Under the pieces are notes generated by a model. It worked only from the letters and a program-made list of their open reading frames with translations, was not told where the DNA came from and ran no database searches. A DNA stretch of 64,000 bases from Myxococcaceae bacterium (lineage in GTDB: Bacteria; Myxococcota; Myxococcia; Myxococcales; Myxococcaceae), in contig JAEUJQ010000064.1 of assembly GCA_016793095.1 (NCBI GenBank), positions 19,187 through 83,186 on the forward strand, in the 5' to 3' direction. Positions 7,215 to 16,354 of this stretch are shown here, one piece after another. Position 1 is the first letter of the stretch, and each line of letters begins with the position of its first letter. Made by a program: the position numbers and the translations under genes.

Positions 7215-10200
7215 TTGATTCTCCGGTAGCTGCGCACCGCACCCGGCTGCGGTGGGACCTTGAGCGGAGCGCGTGCGAGGCCTTCCTTGCTCGTCGAGAA
7301 GTAGGCCGTGTCGTTGATGACGACCATGTCGGAGGGAATACCGACACCCGTCATCTTCAGCACCGAGGTCGTCTGGCCCGCGTACGGGCTGGGGGCGAGG
7401 TAGGTGAGGCACGGCTGCAGCTCGCCATCGAGCGGCCGGAAGCCGTACAGCGTCGTGTCGCCTTCCATGCTGCAGCTCGCCGACGCAGCGGGCGTCGTGT
7501 AGGTCGCGACCACCACGCAGCCGCTGACGATGGCCGGCTCGCTGACGACCTGCTCGTACTGCTCGGGCACCATGCCACCACCGATCTTCGGGAACTGGGC
7601 GATCCACAACGGGCGGCCGTCGTTCTTCCCGGGCGGCAGGTTGTCCTTGCGGCTCTGAGTGTTGAAGTCGTGAATCGCATAGAAGTAGTTCCCGTTGCGG
7701 AACGGCGCTGCTGGCGACTGTGGGTCGCGGATGTCGCCGGTACCGACGAAGAGGTCGGTCTGCGTACCACTCGCCACCAGCACAGGGGCGAGCCGCGGCC
7801 GGACGAGAATCGGCGGCGCGCTGCCGAGCGGAAGGGTGGGCCCGTCCACCAGACCGTACGTGGGCGGAATGGGGGTCGGCATCGCAGTGGGGTTCCCTGG
7901 CGCAGTCTCGACCACCCGCCGCACCACCACCGACGCACAGGGAGGAGACAGCGCGCACGTCGCCTTGTCGTCATTCTGGTTCGAGCGCGGGTCGAACAGC
8001 TCGTCGGGCTTCCACTTGCCGTCGTCGGTCTGGAGCGTGCCATCGGGCTTCTGGAACCGCATCGCGTAGATCGACTCACCAGCCGGGACGAACGCGCTGC
8101 TGATGTAGGGCGACACGGGGCGCCGGTGCAGCGCGGGCCGCGCGACGATCTCGGTGTCGATGTCGTTCTCGCTGCTGGGCGAACCCTTGTCGAACTTCTT
8201 GAAGAGCCTGATGGTGTTTCCAGTCGCCGCGTTGATGACGTAGACCGCGCGGCCATTCAGGTAGCCCGTCTCGGGGTCGTCCACCCCGGCGCCAAAGATG
8301 GCGACGAACTTCTCGTCCGAGCCGTCCTTCACGCGGCCCACCGCTGGAACGCTGTAGGTCAACCCAAGGTCGCCGTCCTCGAAGTCCCAGAGGAACCGGG
8401 AGGTGGTGGGCACGCTCGGGTTGGTGATGTCGAAGGCCGCCATGCCACGACCACCGGAGCGCTGGCTCACGATGGCGATGGTCTTCCACTCGCTCGCCGT
8501 GCAGTTGTTGGCGTTGCCTGACCCGGTGTCGCAGATGTCGGCGATCGAGGGGGTGTTGTCGAGAAGCGCAGCCGCCCATCCGCCGCTCTTGAGCTGATAG
8601 AGCGACTCGACGAGCTTGGGGAAGCCCCCCGCGCTCGGCTTGTAGGGCATCTTGAGCGTCCCTGGCACCAACGCCCAGGCCTCCTGGCCGTTGGGGCACG
8701 ACGGGTCGGCCTCACCGGGCGTCACGCACGCTGGAAGGGTGCTGCGCTCGACCACCGAGTGGAGCATGCCGTCGTTGGCCTCGAACAAGACACGCATCGG
8801 CCGACCACCGTCCGCGGTCGAGTTCTGGAACGTCTCGTACGCGGACTTCTCACTCGCGGTCGCGCCGCCGTAGTCGCGGTCATACGGCGACTTGCCGACC
8901 ACCACCGGCGCCGAGTGAGCGATGGGGCCGACCTTGCTCTGGCGAACGCCGGGCGAGCCCAGGTAGTTCTCCCCGTTGTTACGCAGGAAGGTCACGACGT
9001 CGCTGGCAGGCAGGCCGCCGGGGTAGTCCGGATCATTGTTGATGTAGTCGAGCAGCAGCCCGTTCGCGGTGTCGAAGTTGCCGACCACCTTGTTCCAACC
9101 GATGTCGCGCAGCGCCACCCGCATGGTGCGGCCTGGATGACTGGGGTGGTTGAGCTTCGCAGAGTGTTCCCACGCCAGGCCGAAGGTGCCGTCGGTGGGA
9201 TCGACCCGGTAAGCCGAGAGCAGGCCCTGCCAGTCGGGTCCCGAGAACCCACCGTCCGGGTAGACGCCGGCAGGCCGTACGAACTGGGCGGCGTACAGGC
9301 GCTGCCCATCGGTGCCGAGGGCCGGTCGAGAGCGCGAGAAGACGCCCTGCGTGATCGTCGTGAAGACGGTCTGGAGCGCGGTCTGCAGCTCGGCGAGGTT
9401 CGTCGCGTTGAAGGCCTGGGTCGTACCTCCCGAGGCGGCCACGTTGTTGAGCAGCGGCGAACCGGCGGCCCCCGAGCCCATCGCGATGACGAAGGTGCGC
9501 ACGTCGGGCCGGGTCTTGATGCCCGGCGCGGTGTTGCGGAAGCTGGCGACGAGGCCCTGCACGCTCGTGTCCTTGTCCGTGCCGCCGATGGTGAAGCCGC
9601 GCGAGCCGTCTGCGTTCGGGGGATTGACGAAGCCGTTCCGCGCAGGGGTGTTCTCGAGCCCGTCCGTCGCGAGCACGATGAAGTACTCACGGCACTGCTT
9701 CTCGTCCACACCGTCCGTCGCCCACCGACGCGACAGGTACTCATAGGTGCTGTGCAGCGACCCGTACAGGGGCGTCACGTCTCCGCCCGGCCCGAAGGGA
9801 CGAACGAGCTGATCAGACACGCAGGCGCCACCGTCGAGCTGGCCATCGGGTCCGGGCTCGGCGACGAAGCCGCCGTCAGGCAACAGCGCGCCGGGCTTGA
9901 TGCACTTTCGCATCGCGAACTTGATCGCATCGCGCTGGGTGTTGCTGTTGTAGACGGAGTCATCGGGAATCGGAACGAACGTGGTCCGGGACGCAGGGTT
10001 GGGGCCGTGCATGGGCAGACCAGACGCCGAGTCAACACCGGCATCGGCGTGGGCGCTGAAACCCTGGGCTTTCCGCTCGGAGTTGTTCCACGACACCGTC
10101 CACAGCGGACCCGAGAAGACCGTCGACGTGTAGCTGGCCTCGGAGTTGGCGTTGGTGAGCACATCAGGGTCGTAGTAGTCGGAGATCAGCAACCGATGGC

Positions 10201-13200
10201 GCTCTGGGCCGGTGCCTGTCTCGTTGCAGAACCCACGGGGATTCGCTGTCTGGTCTCGGAAGGTGTTGGGGTCGGGCAGCCCCACGCCGGTCTCACAGGC
10301 TCGGTGAGCGGAGTCCACGGCGGCGAAGGCGAAGTCCGTCCCTCCCACCCAGAAATTCGCCGAGCCGTTGTCCCGCAGGTTGCGGGAGGCGAAGTTCCTC
10401 CAGTCCGTCGACATGGCGGCCGTGTTGGGTCCGCCCCACTTGAGCCGACACGTTCCGAAGGGAGCCGCGCCCGTCGCAGCCGGAGTGATGTCCGTCACAC
10501 CCGTGCAGCTGGAGATGGTCGCTGGACAGGCCGTTCCGAAGGCGTTCGCGCTCGTCCACGGTGTCGCGCAGTAATTTGCTGGAATCGGCTTGTAGCCACG
10601 ACCGATGAGCTCGCTTCCCTTGGTGAGATACTCATAGGTGTACTGCGTGCGGGGTGAGTCGATGGTCGACCGCACTGCAAAGTATTCACAGTACGCGGAC
10701 GGAGGCTCCGAGAAGCTATATCGGCGCGCACCCACCTCGTACTCGCAGGCGTAGACCGTGGTGGGGTACTGGGTGGCCCACTCCGGGCGGCTGTACGTGC
10801 ATGTGCGTCGCTGCTGATTGACAGTGTACTCGTAGCGGATCGCTGAATACGTGCAGACCTTCGTCGGGCGCTCCCACCTGAACCGGCGTGGCTGGTACTC
10901 GCACTGGTAGCAGGGCTTGGTCTGTTCAGCGCCGCAGTTGTTACCAACCACCTTCCAACCGACAGTCACGAGGGTACAGGTGGTGTTCCCGCCATCGTTG
11001 CACAGGGTCGCGCGGCTGGCGGCAGGCAGCGACGTGGAGCTGACGGTGGCCCCGCCCGTACACGCCGGCCACCCAGCGGGGTACTGGTCAGCGCCTGCGG
11101 CAGGCGCGCCCATCGCGGTGGTCCCGCCACGGTTCTCAGCGAACAGGGGGGGATCGGAGTACCCGACTGGAACGGTGGAGGTGACCTGCCAGGGGGACTG
11201 TTCGGGAGTGCCCGCAGGATCAGGAGGGAGATAGGTGAGGGTCGCAGGGGATGCTCCCGAGACGAGCGCGGACGGAATGTTCGTCACGGCGGCACGTGAG
11301 ACGCCGGCGACCGTCATGTTGAGGACGGTGGTGACTGGAAACGTGCCGGCAGGGCACGAGTCCCCCACCGGAACGGTGACCCTCATCCGATACGGGTTGC
11401 TCATGCTGTCGTTGGCAAACGAGGTAGCCGCTCCGTAGGTCTTGTTGTTCCACGCGCAGTTCCCGGGGTGCGTGTTGGTGAAGCGCTGCACGGTCGGACA
11501 GTCTGCCGGCCCGGCAGTCTGAAACGCGGCGGCGGGTGCGCCGAAGTTGCACGGCCCCAGCGTGTCGCACTGAGAGGGCGTCAAGCCGGTCCACGACGTC
11601 CCTGCGGGACCGACCGTCGCCGCTGAGGTGGTTCCGATGGCAGGACAGGTGTCATTCCCGTCGGTCTTCCGGAGCGTGTAGTTGTTGGTCGCGGTCGGCG
11701 TCACCGCAGTCGCCGGGGGAGTGATCTGGCTTCCGGCAGGCAGCGAGGCCAACCGCGAGATGTCATAGATGGTGCTGCCCGGGTTCCAGGTCGTGCTGGG
11801 GGTCGAGCTGCGCAGCGTCACCCAGCAGGGCCACGTCGAACAGTTGAAGTCCGAACCCGTCCGGCCTGGCGTCTCGTTCGCTTCACCGCCGGTCCGACGG
11901 AACGGCGACGAGGCGGCGTCGAGCTGACCGCGCGCGTTGTTGATGCCCAGCGCCGACAGCAGGCCCGGGTACGGCCCGGTCATCACGCAGGCCGTCTGGT
12001 TGGTCGTGGTCGGCCGCGTCGCTGAACCCACGTCGCTGCGGAAGAAGTCGGCCTGGTAGGGGATGTTGGCGGTGCTCGAGCTGAAGGGGTAGGCCGGCAC
12101 GGTCGCCGGGGTGCTGACAGTGGTGCCAGGCGGTGTCTGGGCGTCAGTGAAGAAGCCCCACCACACTCGCGCCGTGCTGGCCGGCTTAGTCGGCGTCGCG
12201 CTCGTCTCGGCGAGGTAGAACCTGCAGGTCCTGGCTCCTGTGCCGCAGTTCAGGCCGGCAGGCATCGAGGTGTTCTGCCACTGACCGGGCGTCGTACCCG
12301 CGGTCGTCGGAGGCGCACTGGTGAAGGAGGCATGAGGGGGATTGGCGGCCATGGTCGTTGCATCGATGACCGTGATGTTGGGCGACATGCCAGACGTCCT
12401 CGCCAACTGGTGCGCGCCAACACAGCTCGTCGCTGCGGGATCGACGAACAGCCGCAGACCCGAGAAGACCTGTTGGCTGGAGACGTCGGTGTACCTCCCC
12501 GCCGCGCAGGTCCCACCTGGATCGTTCGCCGGGAGCGCAGGCGTGGGGCCGAAGACCTGGCACTGAACGGGAATGCCCGCCGCGACGTTGGTCTTCGTGA
12601 GCTCGTAGCATCGCGCTTGCACACCACCATCGGGGGCCGCGCTGCACGAAGGGATGGTCGCGTTGGGGATGGTGGTCGGCGTGACGTAGCCGGTGGGGAG
12701 ATCGCAGGTGCCGTTGAGCCTGGCGCCCGTGCCCGTCTGTCCGTCCGGGAAGTTGACGGCACGCGACCCCGGTGGGCACATCGCGTCTGGGGTCTTCGTG
12801 CAGATGCCATTCGCGTCACAGGTCGACTGCGCGCAGACGCCCGCCGGGCTCGACCCGGATCCCGTCAAGTCGTAGGGGCTGGTGAACGTGCGTCGCTGCC
12901 CGGCTGGGGCCAGCACGTCGTAGAAGCAGTTCATGCTGTAGTCGGGCAACCGGTCGGCCTTCAGCAGGAACTGGTAGTAGGTCGTGAGCCCGATTCGCGC
13001 TTCGGTCGTGAAGGGCGGGATGACCGTGTCGATCACCTTCTTCGCCGTGCAGAACTTGTTCTGACAGATGGGGCTGGAGTCGGGGTCCCAGTCTCCGCCT
13101 GGATCGTTGAGCAGCGTCAGTGGCGTGTCGGCGTTGGTGGGCTCGAGCATCGACTTCGAGGTGTCGAGAATCACCATCACGCGGGGTTTGGCCGGTTCGG

Positions 13201-13255
13201 CAGCGGCCAATGCGGCGGTGCACAGTGCAGCGGTGACGAGTGATCGAATGGTCAT
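7211..13255 (-). CDS. pilY1: PilY1-like pilus tip adhesin, giant form
   Basis: 2014 residues with a Sec signal peptide (residues 1-19, cleavage after AAA). A VWA domain begins at once with the MIDAS motif DTSKS (31-35), but its second half, with FIVLATDGLEN, appears only near residue 1190. About 1000 Cys-, Thr- and Pro-rich residues are inserted between. A Cys/Tyr tract of CEY, CTY and YEY motifs spans about 780-878. The C-terminal 500 residues match the PilY1 beta-propeller core (NDGMLHSVV, SGGRGMAAFDITNP, LWDFEDGDLGLTYS, YVINAATGN). PilY1 sits at the pilus tip and acts in assembly, adhesion and surface sensing. Usual PilY1 proteins are about 1000-1500 residues, so this one is large. First gene of a six-gene coupled operon; a sigma-54-like site lies upstream. 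Confidence 0.88.
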   Translation of the reverse strand: MTIRSLVTAALCTAALAAAEPAKPRVMVILDTSKSMLEPTNADTPLTLLNDPGGDWDPDSSPICQNKFCTAKKVIDTVIPPFTTEARIGLTTYYQFLLKADRLPDYSMNCFYDVLAPAGQRRTFTSPYDLTGSGSSPAGVCAQSTCDANGICTKTPDAMCPPGSRAVNFPDGQTGTGARLNGTCDLPTGYVTPTTIPNATIPSCSAAPDGGVQARCYELTKTNVAAGIPVQCQVFGPTPALPANDPGGTCAAGRYTDVSSQQVFSGLRLFVDPAATSCVGAHQLARTSGMSPNITVIDATTMAANPPHASFTSAPPTTAGTTPGQWQNTSMPAGLNCGTGARTCRFYLAETSATPTKPASTARVWWGFFTDAQTPPGTTVSTPATVPAYPFSSSTANIPYQADFFRSDVGSATRPTTTNQTACVMTGPYPGLLSALGINNARGQLDAASSPFRRTGGEANETPGRTGSDFNCSTWPCWVTLRSSTPSTTWNPGSTIYDISRLASLPAGSQITPPATAVTPTATNNYTLRKTDGNDTCPAIGTTSAATVGPAGTSWTGLTPSQCDTLGPCNFGAPAAAFQTAGPADCPTVQRFTNTHPGNCAWNNKTYGAATSFANDSMSNPYRMRVTVPVGDSCPAGTFPVTTVLNMTVAGVSRAAVTNIPSALVSGASPATLTYLPPDPAGTPEQSPWQVTSTVPVGYSDPPLFAENRGGTTAMGAPAAGADQYPAGWPACTGGATVSSTSLPAASRATLCNDGGNTTCTLVTVGWKVVGNNCGAEQTKPCYQCEYQPRRFRWERPTKVCTYSAIRYEYTVNQQRRTCTYSRPEWATQYPTTVYACEYEVGARRYSFSEPPSAYCEYFAVRSTIDSPRTQYTYEYLTKGSELIGRGYKPIPANYCATPWTSANAFGTACPATISSCTGVTDITPAATGAAPFGTCRLKWGGPNTAAMSTDWRNFASRNLRDNGSANFWVGGTDFAFAAVDSAHRACETGVGLPDPNTFRDQTANPRGFCNETGTGPERHRLLISDYYDPDVLTNANSEASYTSTVFSGPLWTVSWNNSERKAQGFSAHADAGVDSASGLPMHGPNPASRTTFVPIPDDSVYNSNTQRDAIKFAMRKCIKPGALLPDGGFVAEPGPDGQLDGGACVSDQLVRPFGPGGDVTPLYGSLHSTYEYLSRRWATDGVDEKQCREYFIVLATDGLENTPARNGFVNPPNADGSRGFTIGGTDKDTSVQGLVASFRNTAPGIKTRPDVRTFVIAMGSGAAGSPLLNNVAASGGTTQAFNATNLAELQTALQTVFTTITQGVFSRSRPALGTDGQRLYAAQFVRPAGVYPDGGFSGPDWQGLLSAYRVDPTDGTFGLAWEHSAKLNHPSHPGRTMRVALRDIGWNKVVGNFDTANGLLLDYINNDPDYPGGLPASDVVTFLRNNGENYLGSPGVRQSKVGPIAHSAPVVVGKSPYDRDYGGATASEKSAYETFQNSTADGGRPMRVLFEANDGMLHSVVERSTLPACVTPGEADPSCPNGQEAWALVPGTLKMPYKPSAGGFPKLVESLYQLKSGGWAAALLDNTPSIADICDTGSGNANNCTASEWKTIAIVSQRSGGRGMAAFDITNPSVPTTSRFLWDFEDGDLGLTYSVPAVGRVKDGSDEKFVAIFGAGVDDPETGYLNGRAVYVINAATGNTIRLFKKFDKGSPSSENDIDTEIVARPALHRRPVSPYISSAFVPAGESIYAMRFQKPDGTLQTDDGKWKPDELFDPRSNQNDDKATCALSPPCASVVVRRVVETAPGNPTAMPTPIPPTYGLVDGPTLPLGSAPPILVRPRLAPVLVASGTQTDLFVGTGDIRDPQSPAAPFRNGNYFYAIHDFNTQSRKDNLPPGKNDGRPLWIAQFPKIGGGMVPEQYEQVVSEPAIVSGCVVVATYTTPAASASCSMEGDTTLYGFRPLDGELQPCLTYLAPSPYAGQTTSVLKMTGVGIPSDMVVINDTAYFSTSKEGLARAPLKVPPQPGAVRSYRRIK

Positions 13256-13280
13256 GGGGCCCTCGGGTGCTGACTCCTGC

Positions 13281-13294
13281 GCAAGTTTCGTACC
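13281..13294 (-). promoter_or_regulatory. Candidate sigma-54 (-24/-12) promoter of pilY1 operon
   Basis: On the minus strand the bases read GGTACGAAACTTGC: GG and GC separated by exactly ten bases, with TTGC intact and one mismatch in GGCAC. A start site about 12 bases downstream would give a leader of about 15 bases before ATG13255. Sigma-54 with PilR drives pilA in myxobacteria, so RpoN control of a pilus accessory operon is plausible. One short match can arise by chance in GC-rich DNA. Confidence 0.4.
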
Positions 13295-13382
13295 GTTTCA
13301 CGCCGTTGCGATGGCGACGGGTTGGGCTGCTGGGAAAAAGTTTGCGATCTGAACACCGCAACTCTTTCAAGGTAGGTGCAGG

Positions 13383-13832
13383 TCACTCGCTGTACTGAAG
13401 CGTAGGCCTCTCGAAGTAGAGCCGGGCGTCGAGCTCGTATTCGCTGTTCTCGGGGAACTTCGCCTTGACGCCGTCATCGGTGGGCCTTCGCGAGTAGCCT
13501 TCGAAGACGCTCGCCACACATCCAAGGCGCTCCTGGGTCCACGCATTCTGGGTGAGGCGTACCTTCGACAGGTGCAGGGTGGCGTCGGTCACTGAGACCA
13601 CCACCGTGACGTCCGCTTCCTGTCCTCCCAGGTCGGTGCCGCACTTCGCGACCGCCTGCTTCGTCTCCTGGCGCATCACCTGGAACGCGTAGTCCATCAC
13701 GAGCCGGTCCAGCACCTCGGAGCTCACCGAGGCCTCGGCCGGGCGGGCGGGCTTCACGCTGAAGAGGACTCCACCCACTGCGATGGCGGCCAGCAGGACA
13801 GCGACGATTCCCACGTTTCGGAAGGAGGACAT
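13383..13832 (-). CDS. Membrane-anchored protein of unknown function
   Basis: 149 residues from ATG13832; a 19-residue longer frame from 13889 is possible, but the chosen start puts the membrane helix at the N-terminus (VGIVAVLLAAIAVGGVLFS, residues 6-24). The rest is a roughly 120-residue soluble domain, presumably periplasmic, with two Cys (VAKCGTDL and LGCVASVF). The Cys-rich segment with beta strands (ADVTVVVSVTDATLHLSKV) and the final acidic sequence resemble the small TonB-C-like or AgmX-type domains of myxobacterial envelope proteins, but this is too weak for a name. It lies upstream of the pilus operon on the same strand, 127 bases away, with its own likely promoter region. Confidence 0.55.
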   Translation of the reverse strand: MSSFRNVGIVAVLLAAIAVGGVLFSVKPARPAEASVSSEVLDRLVMDYAFQVMRQETKQAVAKCGTDLGGQEADVTVVVSVTDATLHLSKVRLTQNAWTQERLGCVASVFEGYSRRPTDDGVKAKFPENSEYELDARLYFERPTLQYSE

Positions 13833-13919
13833 GGCTCGGTCGGGAGCGAAGACTATGCCAGCCCCGGGACTGATCAACGAACCGGACACTTCCCTACACG
13901 GCGAGAAGAACGCTCGAAG

Positions 13920-14774
13920 TCACTTCGCGGCGCCCTTGAGCTCGTAGAGCTGCTTCTTCTCCTGGTCCACCGCGACGCGCAACCCGACGAGGTCCACGCG
14001 CACCAGACGCCCGGCTCCCCAGTCCTCGGTGCCGCCGCCGATGGTGAGCGTCTCGCCGGCGGCCTTCTCGGTCACCTTCGCCACCTTGCGCAGCTTCTTG
14101 TCCACCTCGCCCTTGCCGAGGGTGAAGACGACGCGCGCGGTGAGCCCCAGCGCGTTGTTCTGGGTGAACTCCTTCGCCTCGCTCATCGACTTGATGGGCA
14201 GCGTGAAGGCCACCGGCGGCGCGAGCCACATGTTCTGCACGAACTCGGAGCCCTCTTTCGCGGCCGAGGCGTTGGGCGGCATCGCCTTCGCGTCGGTCCA
14301 GGCGAGCGCGACGCGCCCGGCGGAGTCGGTGCAGTCCACCGTGCCCAGCACCTCGATGGGCAGGACACCAGCGGCGGCGTCGTGTGGCTTGAGCGTCACC
14401 TGGTGCGGCGCGCGCAGGCGGAACATGAAGCGCTTGCCCTCGAGCGACTTCGCGACCTCGGCGCGCCGGGCGGCGTTCGCCTTCTTCTCTTCTGGCGTGG
14501 CGCCGGGCGCCTCACCGGGAATGAGCGCCCACAAGCCCTCGGGGCAGGGGCCGTCGGGCACCAGCCGCTCGCTCGAGATGTCGTCGTACGGCGCGTCGAG
14601 CTTCACCACCTCAACGGGCGCGACGAGCTTGTCCTCCTTCTTCGCGGCCTTCTCGGCTTCCTGCTTCTCCTTGAGCTGGGCCAGCTGCTTCTCGGCGCGC
14701 TTCGCCCGGTCCTCCGGGCACCCGCAGAGCACCACCGCCACCACGCTCACCGCCAGGAGTCTCAGGGTCGTCAT
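13920..14774 (-). CDS. Lipoprotein of unknown function (parent of fragment at 1345)
   Basis: 284 residues from ATG14774. The start MTTLRLLAVSVVAVVLCGC places a lipobox (VLCGC) at the end of a short signal peptide. A charged coiled-coil segment follows (AKRAEKQLAQLKEKQEAEKA, then AKKEDK), probably a periplasmic stalk, then a soluble beta-rich domain with one pair of Cys (DGPCPEG, GTVDCTDS). The last 39 residues recur, 92% identical in DNA, in the fragment at 1345-1464. No enzymatic motif is seen. It is divergent from the EF-hand protein gene at 15005, with 230 bases between. I do not recognise the family. Confidence 0.7.
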   Translation of the reverse strand: MTTLRLLAVSVVAVVLCGCPEDRAKRAEKQLAQLKEKQEAEKAAKKEDKLVAPVEVVKLDAPYDDISSERLVPDGPCPEGLWALIPGEAPGATPEEKKANAARRAEVAKSLEGKRFMFRLRAPHQVTLKPHDAAAGVLPIEVLGTVDCTDSAGRVALAWTDAKAMPPNASAAKEGSEFVQNMWLAPPVAFTLPIKSMSEAKEFTQNNALGLTARVVFTLGKGEVDKKLRKVAKVTEKAAGETLTIGGGTEDWGAGRLVRVDLVGLRVAVDQEKKQLYELKGAAK

Positions 14775-14937
14775 GACGAGCGCACCGTACACCTGCGCGT
14801 GCCCTCACCCAACGACTCCGGCGTCTTCCGAGACGCTGCGAAGAAACGCGCACACGGCGATCACGCCTTCACAGTCCGCACGAAACCGCAGCCAGCCCAG
14901 TCACTATCACCCATCGAGATGAGGGTGGTCCGGCGAT

Positions 14938-14955
14938 AGCCGCATCGAAGCGGCT
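14938..14955. promoter_or_regulatory. Inverted repeat in divergent promoter region
   Basis: A perfect 6+6 inverted repeat (AGCCGC, six-base spacer, GCGGCT) lies 49 bases before ATG15005 in the gap between divergent genes. It could be an operator or a hairpin in the 5' leader. Nothing else in the 14775-15004 gap is recognisable. Confidence 0.25.
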
Positions 14956-15004
14956 GAAATGACGTCGAGAGTCCCATCAACACCCACACGGGCGTCATTC
15001 TTCC

Positions 15005-16312
15005 ATGGCCATCTCTCCGACCCGACTCAGCGGCGCCGCGCGTTCCACCCAGCTCGACCAGGACTGGACGACCGCGATGAAGGACCCCAGCCGGAAGATT
15101 CCGCTCGCGGTCACCGACGCTCTCAAGGCGAAGGACCCCGAGGCCCACGCGCTGCTCTCGCAGCTCACGCCTGATCAGCTCACCGCGCTCAAGGCGGCCG
15201 ACAAGGACAAGTCGGGCAGCCTCTCGCTCTCGGAGGTGAAGGGCTTCCTCCTCAAGAACGGCCAGCTGCAGAGCGGCGGCAAGTTCGACACCTTCACCGA
15301 GGCGCTCAACGTGCTCTTCAGCAAGGCGGCCGGGAAGACCGTCGACGTTCGCTCGCCGAACTCGAGCGTGCTGTACCTGCAGATGAACAACAACAAGACG
15401 AACCGCGCGAACCAGAACGCCGAGAAGAACGGCCTGAGCGCGCTCGTCGCGAAGGACCCCGACAAGCCGGAGCTCACGGGCCTCGACATCACCCCCGAGT
15501 TCAACAAGGGCCGCGCGGAAGCGCAGAAGGCGTTCCGCGACGGCATGCAGAGCTACCTCGACAACCTCGTGAAGACCGGCGGCTCGATGACGGGCCTCGT
15601 CATCTCGGGCCACAGCAACGGCACGCAGATGCTGCACGAGCGGCCCGACCACCTCTACGACGCCAACCTCGACATCCGCGCCGAGCTCAAGCGCTTCCGC
15701 GACATGGAGAACCCGCCGGGCAGCGGCAAGTTCCCCTACAAGGAGCTGTTCGACAAGACCGAGAAGGTCGGGCTGCTCGCCTGTTTCCAGGGCGGCGCGC
15801 TGCAGCAGTGGCGCGAGCTCTTCCCCAACGCGGTGCTCGCCGGGACCGAGAACTTCTCGCCTGACGCGGGCAGCGCGGCGTCTCCGGCCATCTACGGCGC
15901 GGCGCAGGCGGCGCGGCAGTACTACGAGGACGGTGGCGACTTCTCGAAGGCCGAGAAGGTGGGCCGCGGGGCAGCGGGCGCCAACAGTGACGGCCTGCAG
16001 ACGCGGCGTGGCCTGAAGCTCTCGGTCCCCTCGAGCCCCGCGGAGACGCTGAAGGCGGCGCAGGCGGACTTTGACAAAGCGAAGACCGCGTACACGAAGA
16101 TCGCCGCCGAGGTCGCCACCATCATGCGTGAGGGCCGGGGCTCGCGGACCTCGGCGCAGCTGCGCGACCTGTACCAGACGGCGAAGTCCTACGAGAACGC
16201 AGCGGCCTCACTCAAGGCGGCGGGTGGAACGCCGATGGACGCCGGGAAGCCAATCGACCTCGCGCAGACGAGGAAAGTCAGCGACGAGCTGTTCCGCCTC
16301 CGCTTCGAGTGA
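15005..16312 (+). CDS. EF-hand protein with caspase-like (clan CD) His/Cys pair
   Basis: 435 residues, no signal peptide. Residues 66-77 (DKDKSGSLSLSE) are a textbook EF-hand loop with D, D, S and E at positions 1, 3, 5 and 12. A second region has a hydrophobic strand ending in His (TGLVISGHSNG, His203) and, 57 residues on, a hydrophobic strand ending in Cys (KVGLLACFQGG, Cys260). This spacing and context match the catalytic His/Cys of clan CD cysteine peptidases (caspase, gingipain and CHAT types). The C-terminal 130 residues are Ala-rich helices (TLKAAQADFDKAKTAYTKIA). A calcium-responsive cytoplasmic or secreted protease is a reasonable hypothesis, not a demonstrated function. No Shine-Dalgarno is obvious. 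The gene stands alone, convergent with the next by 42 bases. Confidence 0.6.
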   Translation: MAISPTRLSGAARSTQLDQDWTTAMKDPSRKIPLAVTDALKAKDPEAHALLSQLTPDQLTALKAADKDKSGSLSLSEVKGFLLKNGQLQSGGKFDTFTEALNVLFSKAAGKTVDVRSPNSSVLYLQMNNNKTNRANQNAEKNGLSALVAKDPDKPELTGLDITPEFNKGRAEAQKAFRDGMQSYLDNLVKTGGSMTGLVISGHSNGTQMLHERPDHLYDANLDIRAELKRFRDMENPPGSGKFPYKELFDKTEKVGLLACFQGGALQQWRELFPNAVLAGTENFSPDAGSAASPAIYGAAQAARQYYEDGGDFSKAEKVGRGAAGANSDGLQTRRGLKLSVPSSPAETLKAAQADFDKAKTAYTKIAAEVATIMREGRGSRTSAQLRDLYQTAKSYENAAASLKAAGGTPMDAGKPIDLAQTRKVSDELFRLRFE

Positions 16313-16354
16313 TCATCCGGCAGACCCTGACGAGGCCGCACCGCGCCCTCAGGC

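Noticed and set aside
8759..10657. 632-residue open frame on the plus strand
   Set aside because: It lies antisense within pilY1, is Arg/His/Gly-rich as GC-rich antisense frames are, and shows no domain or signal. The pilY1 frame has clear motifs on the other strand.
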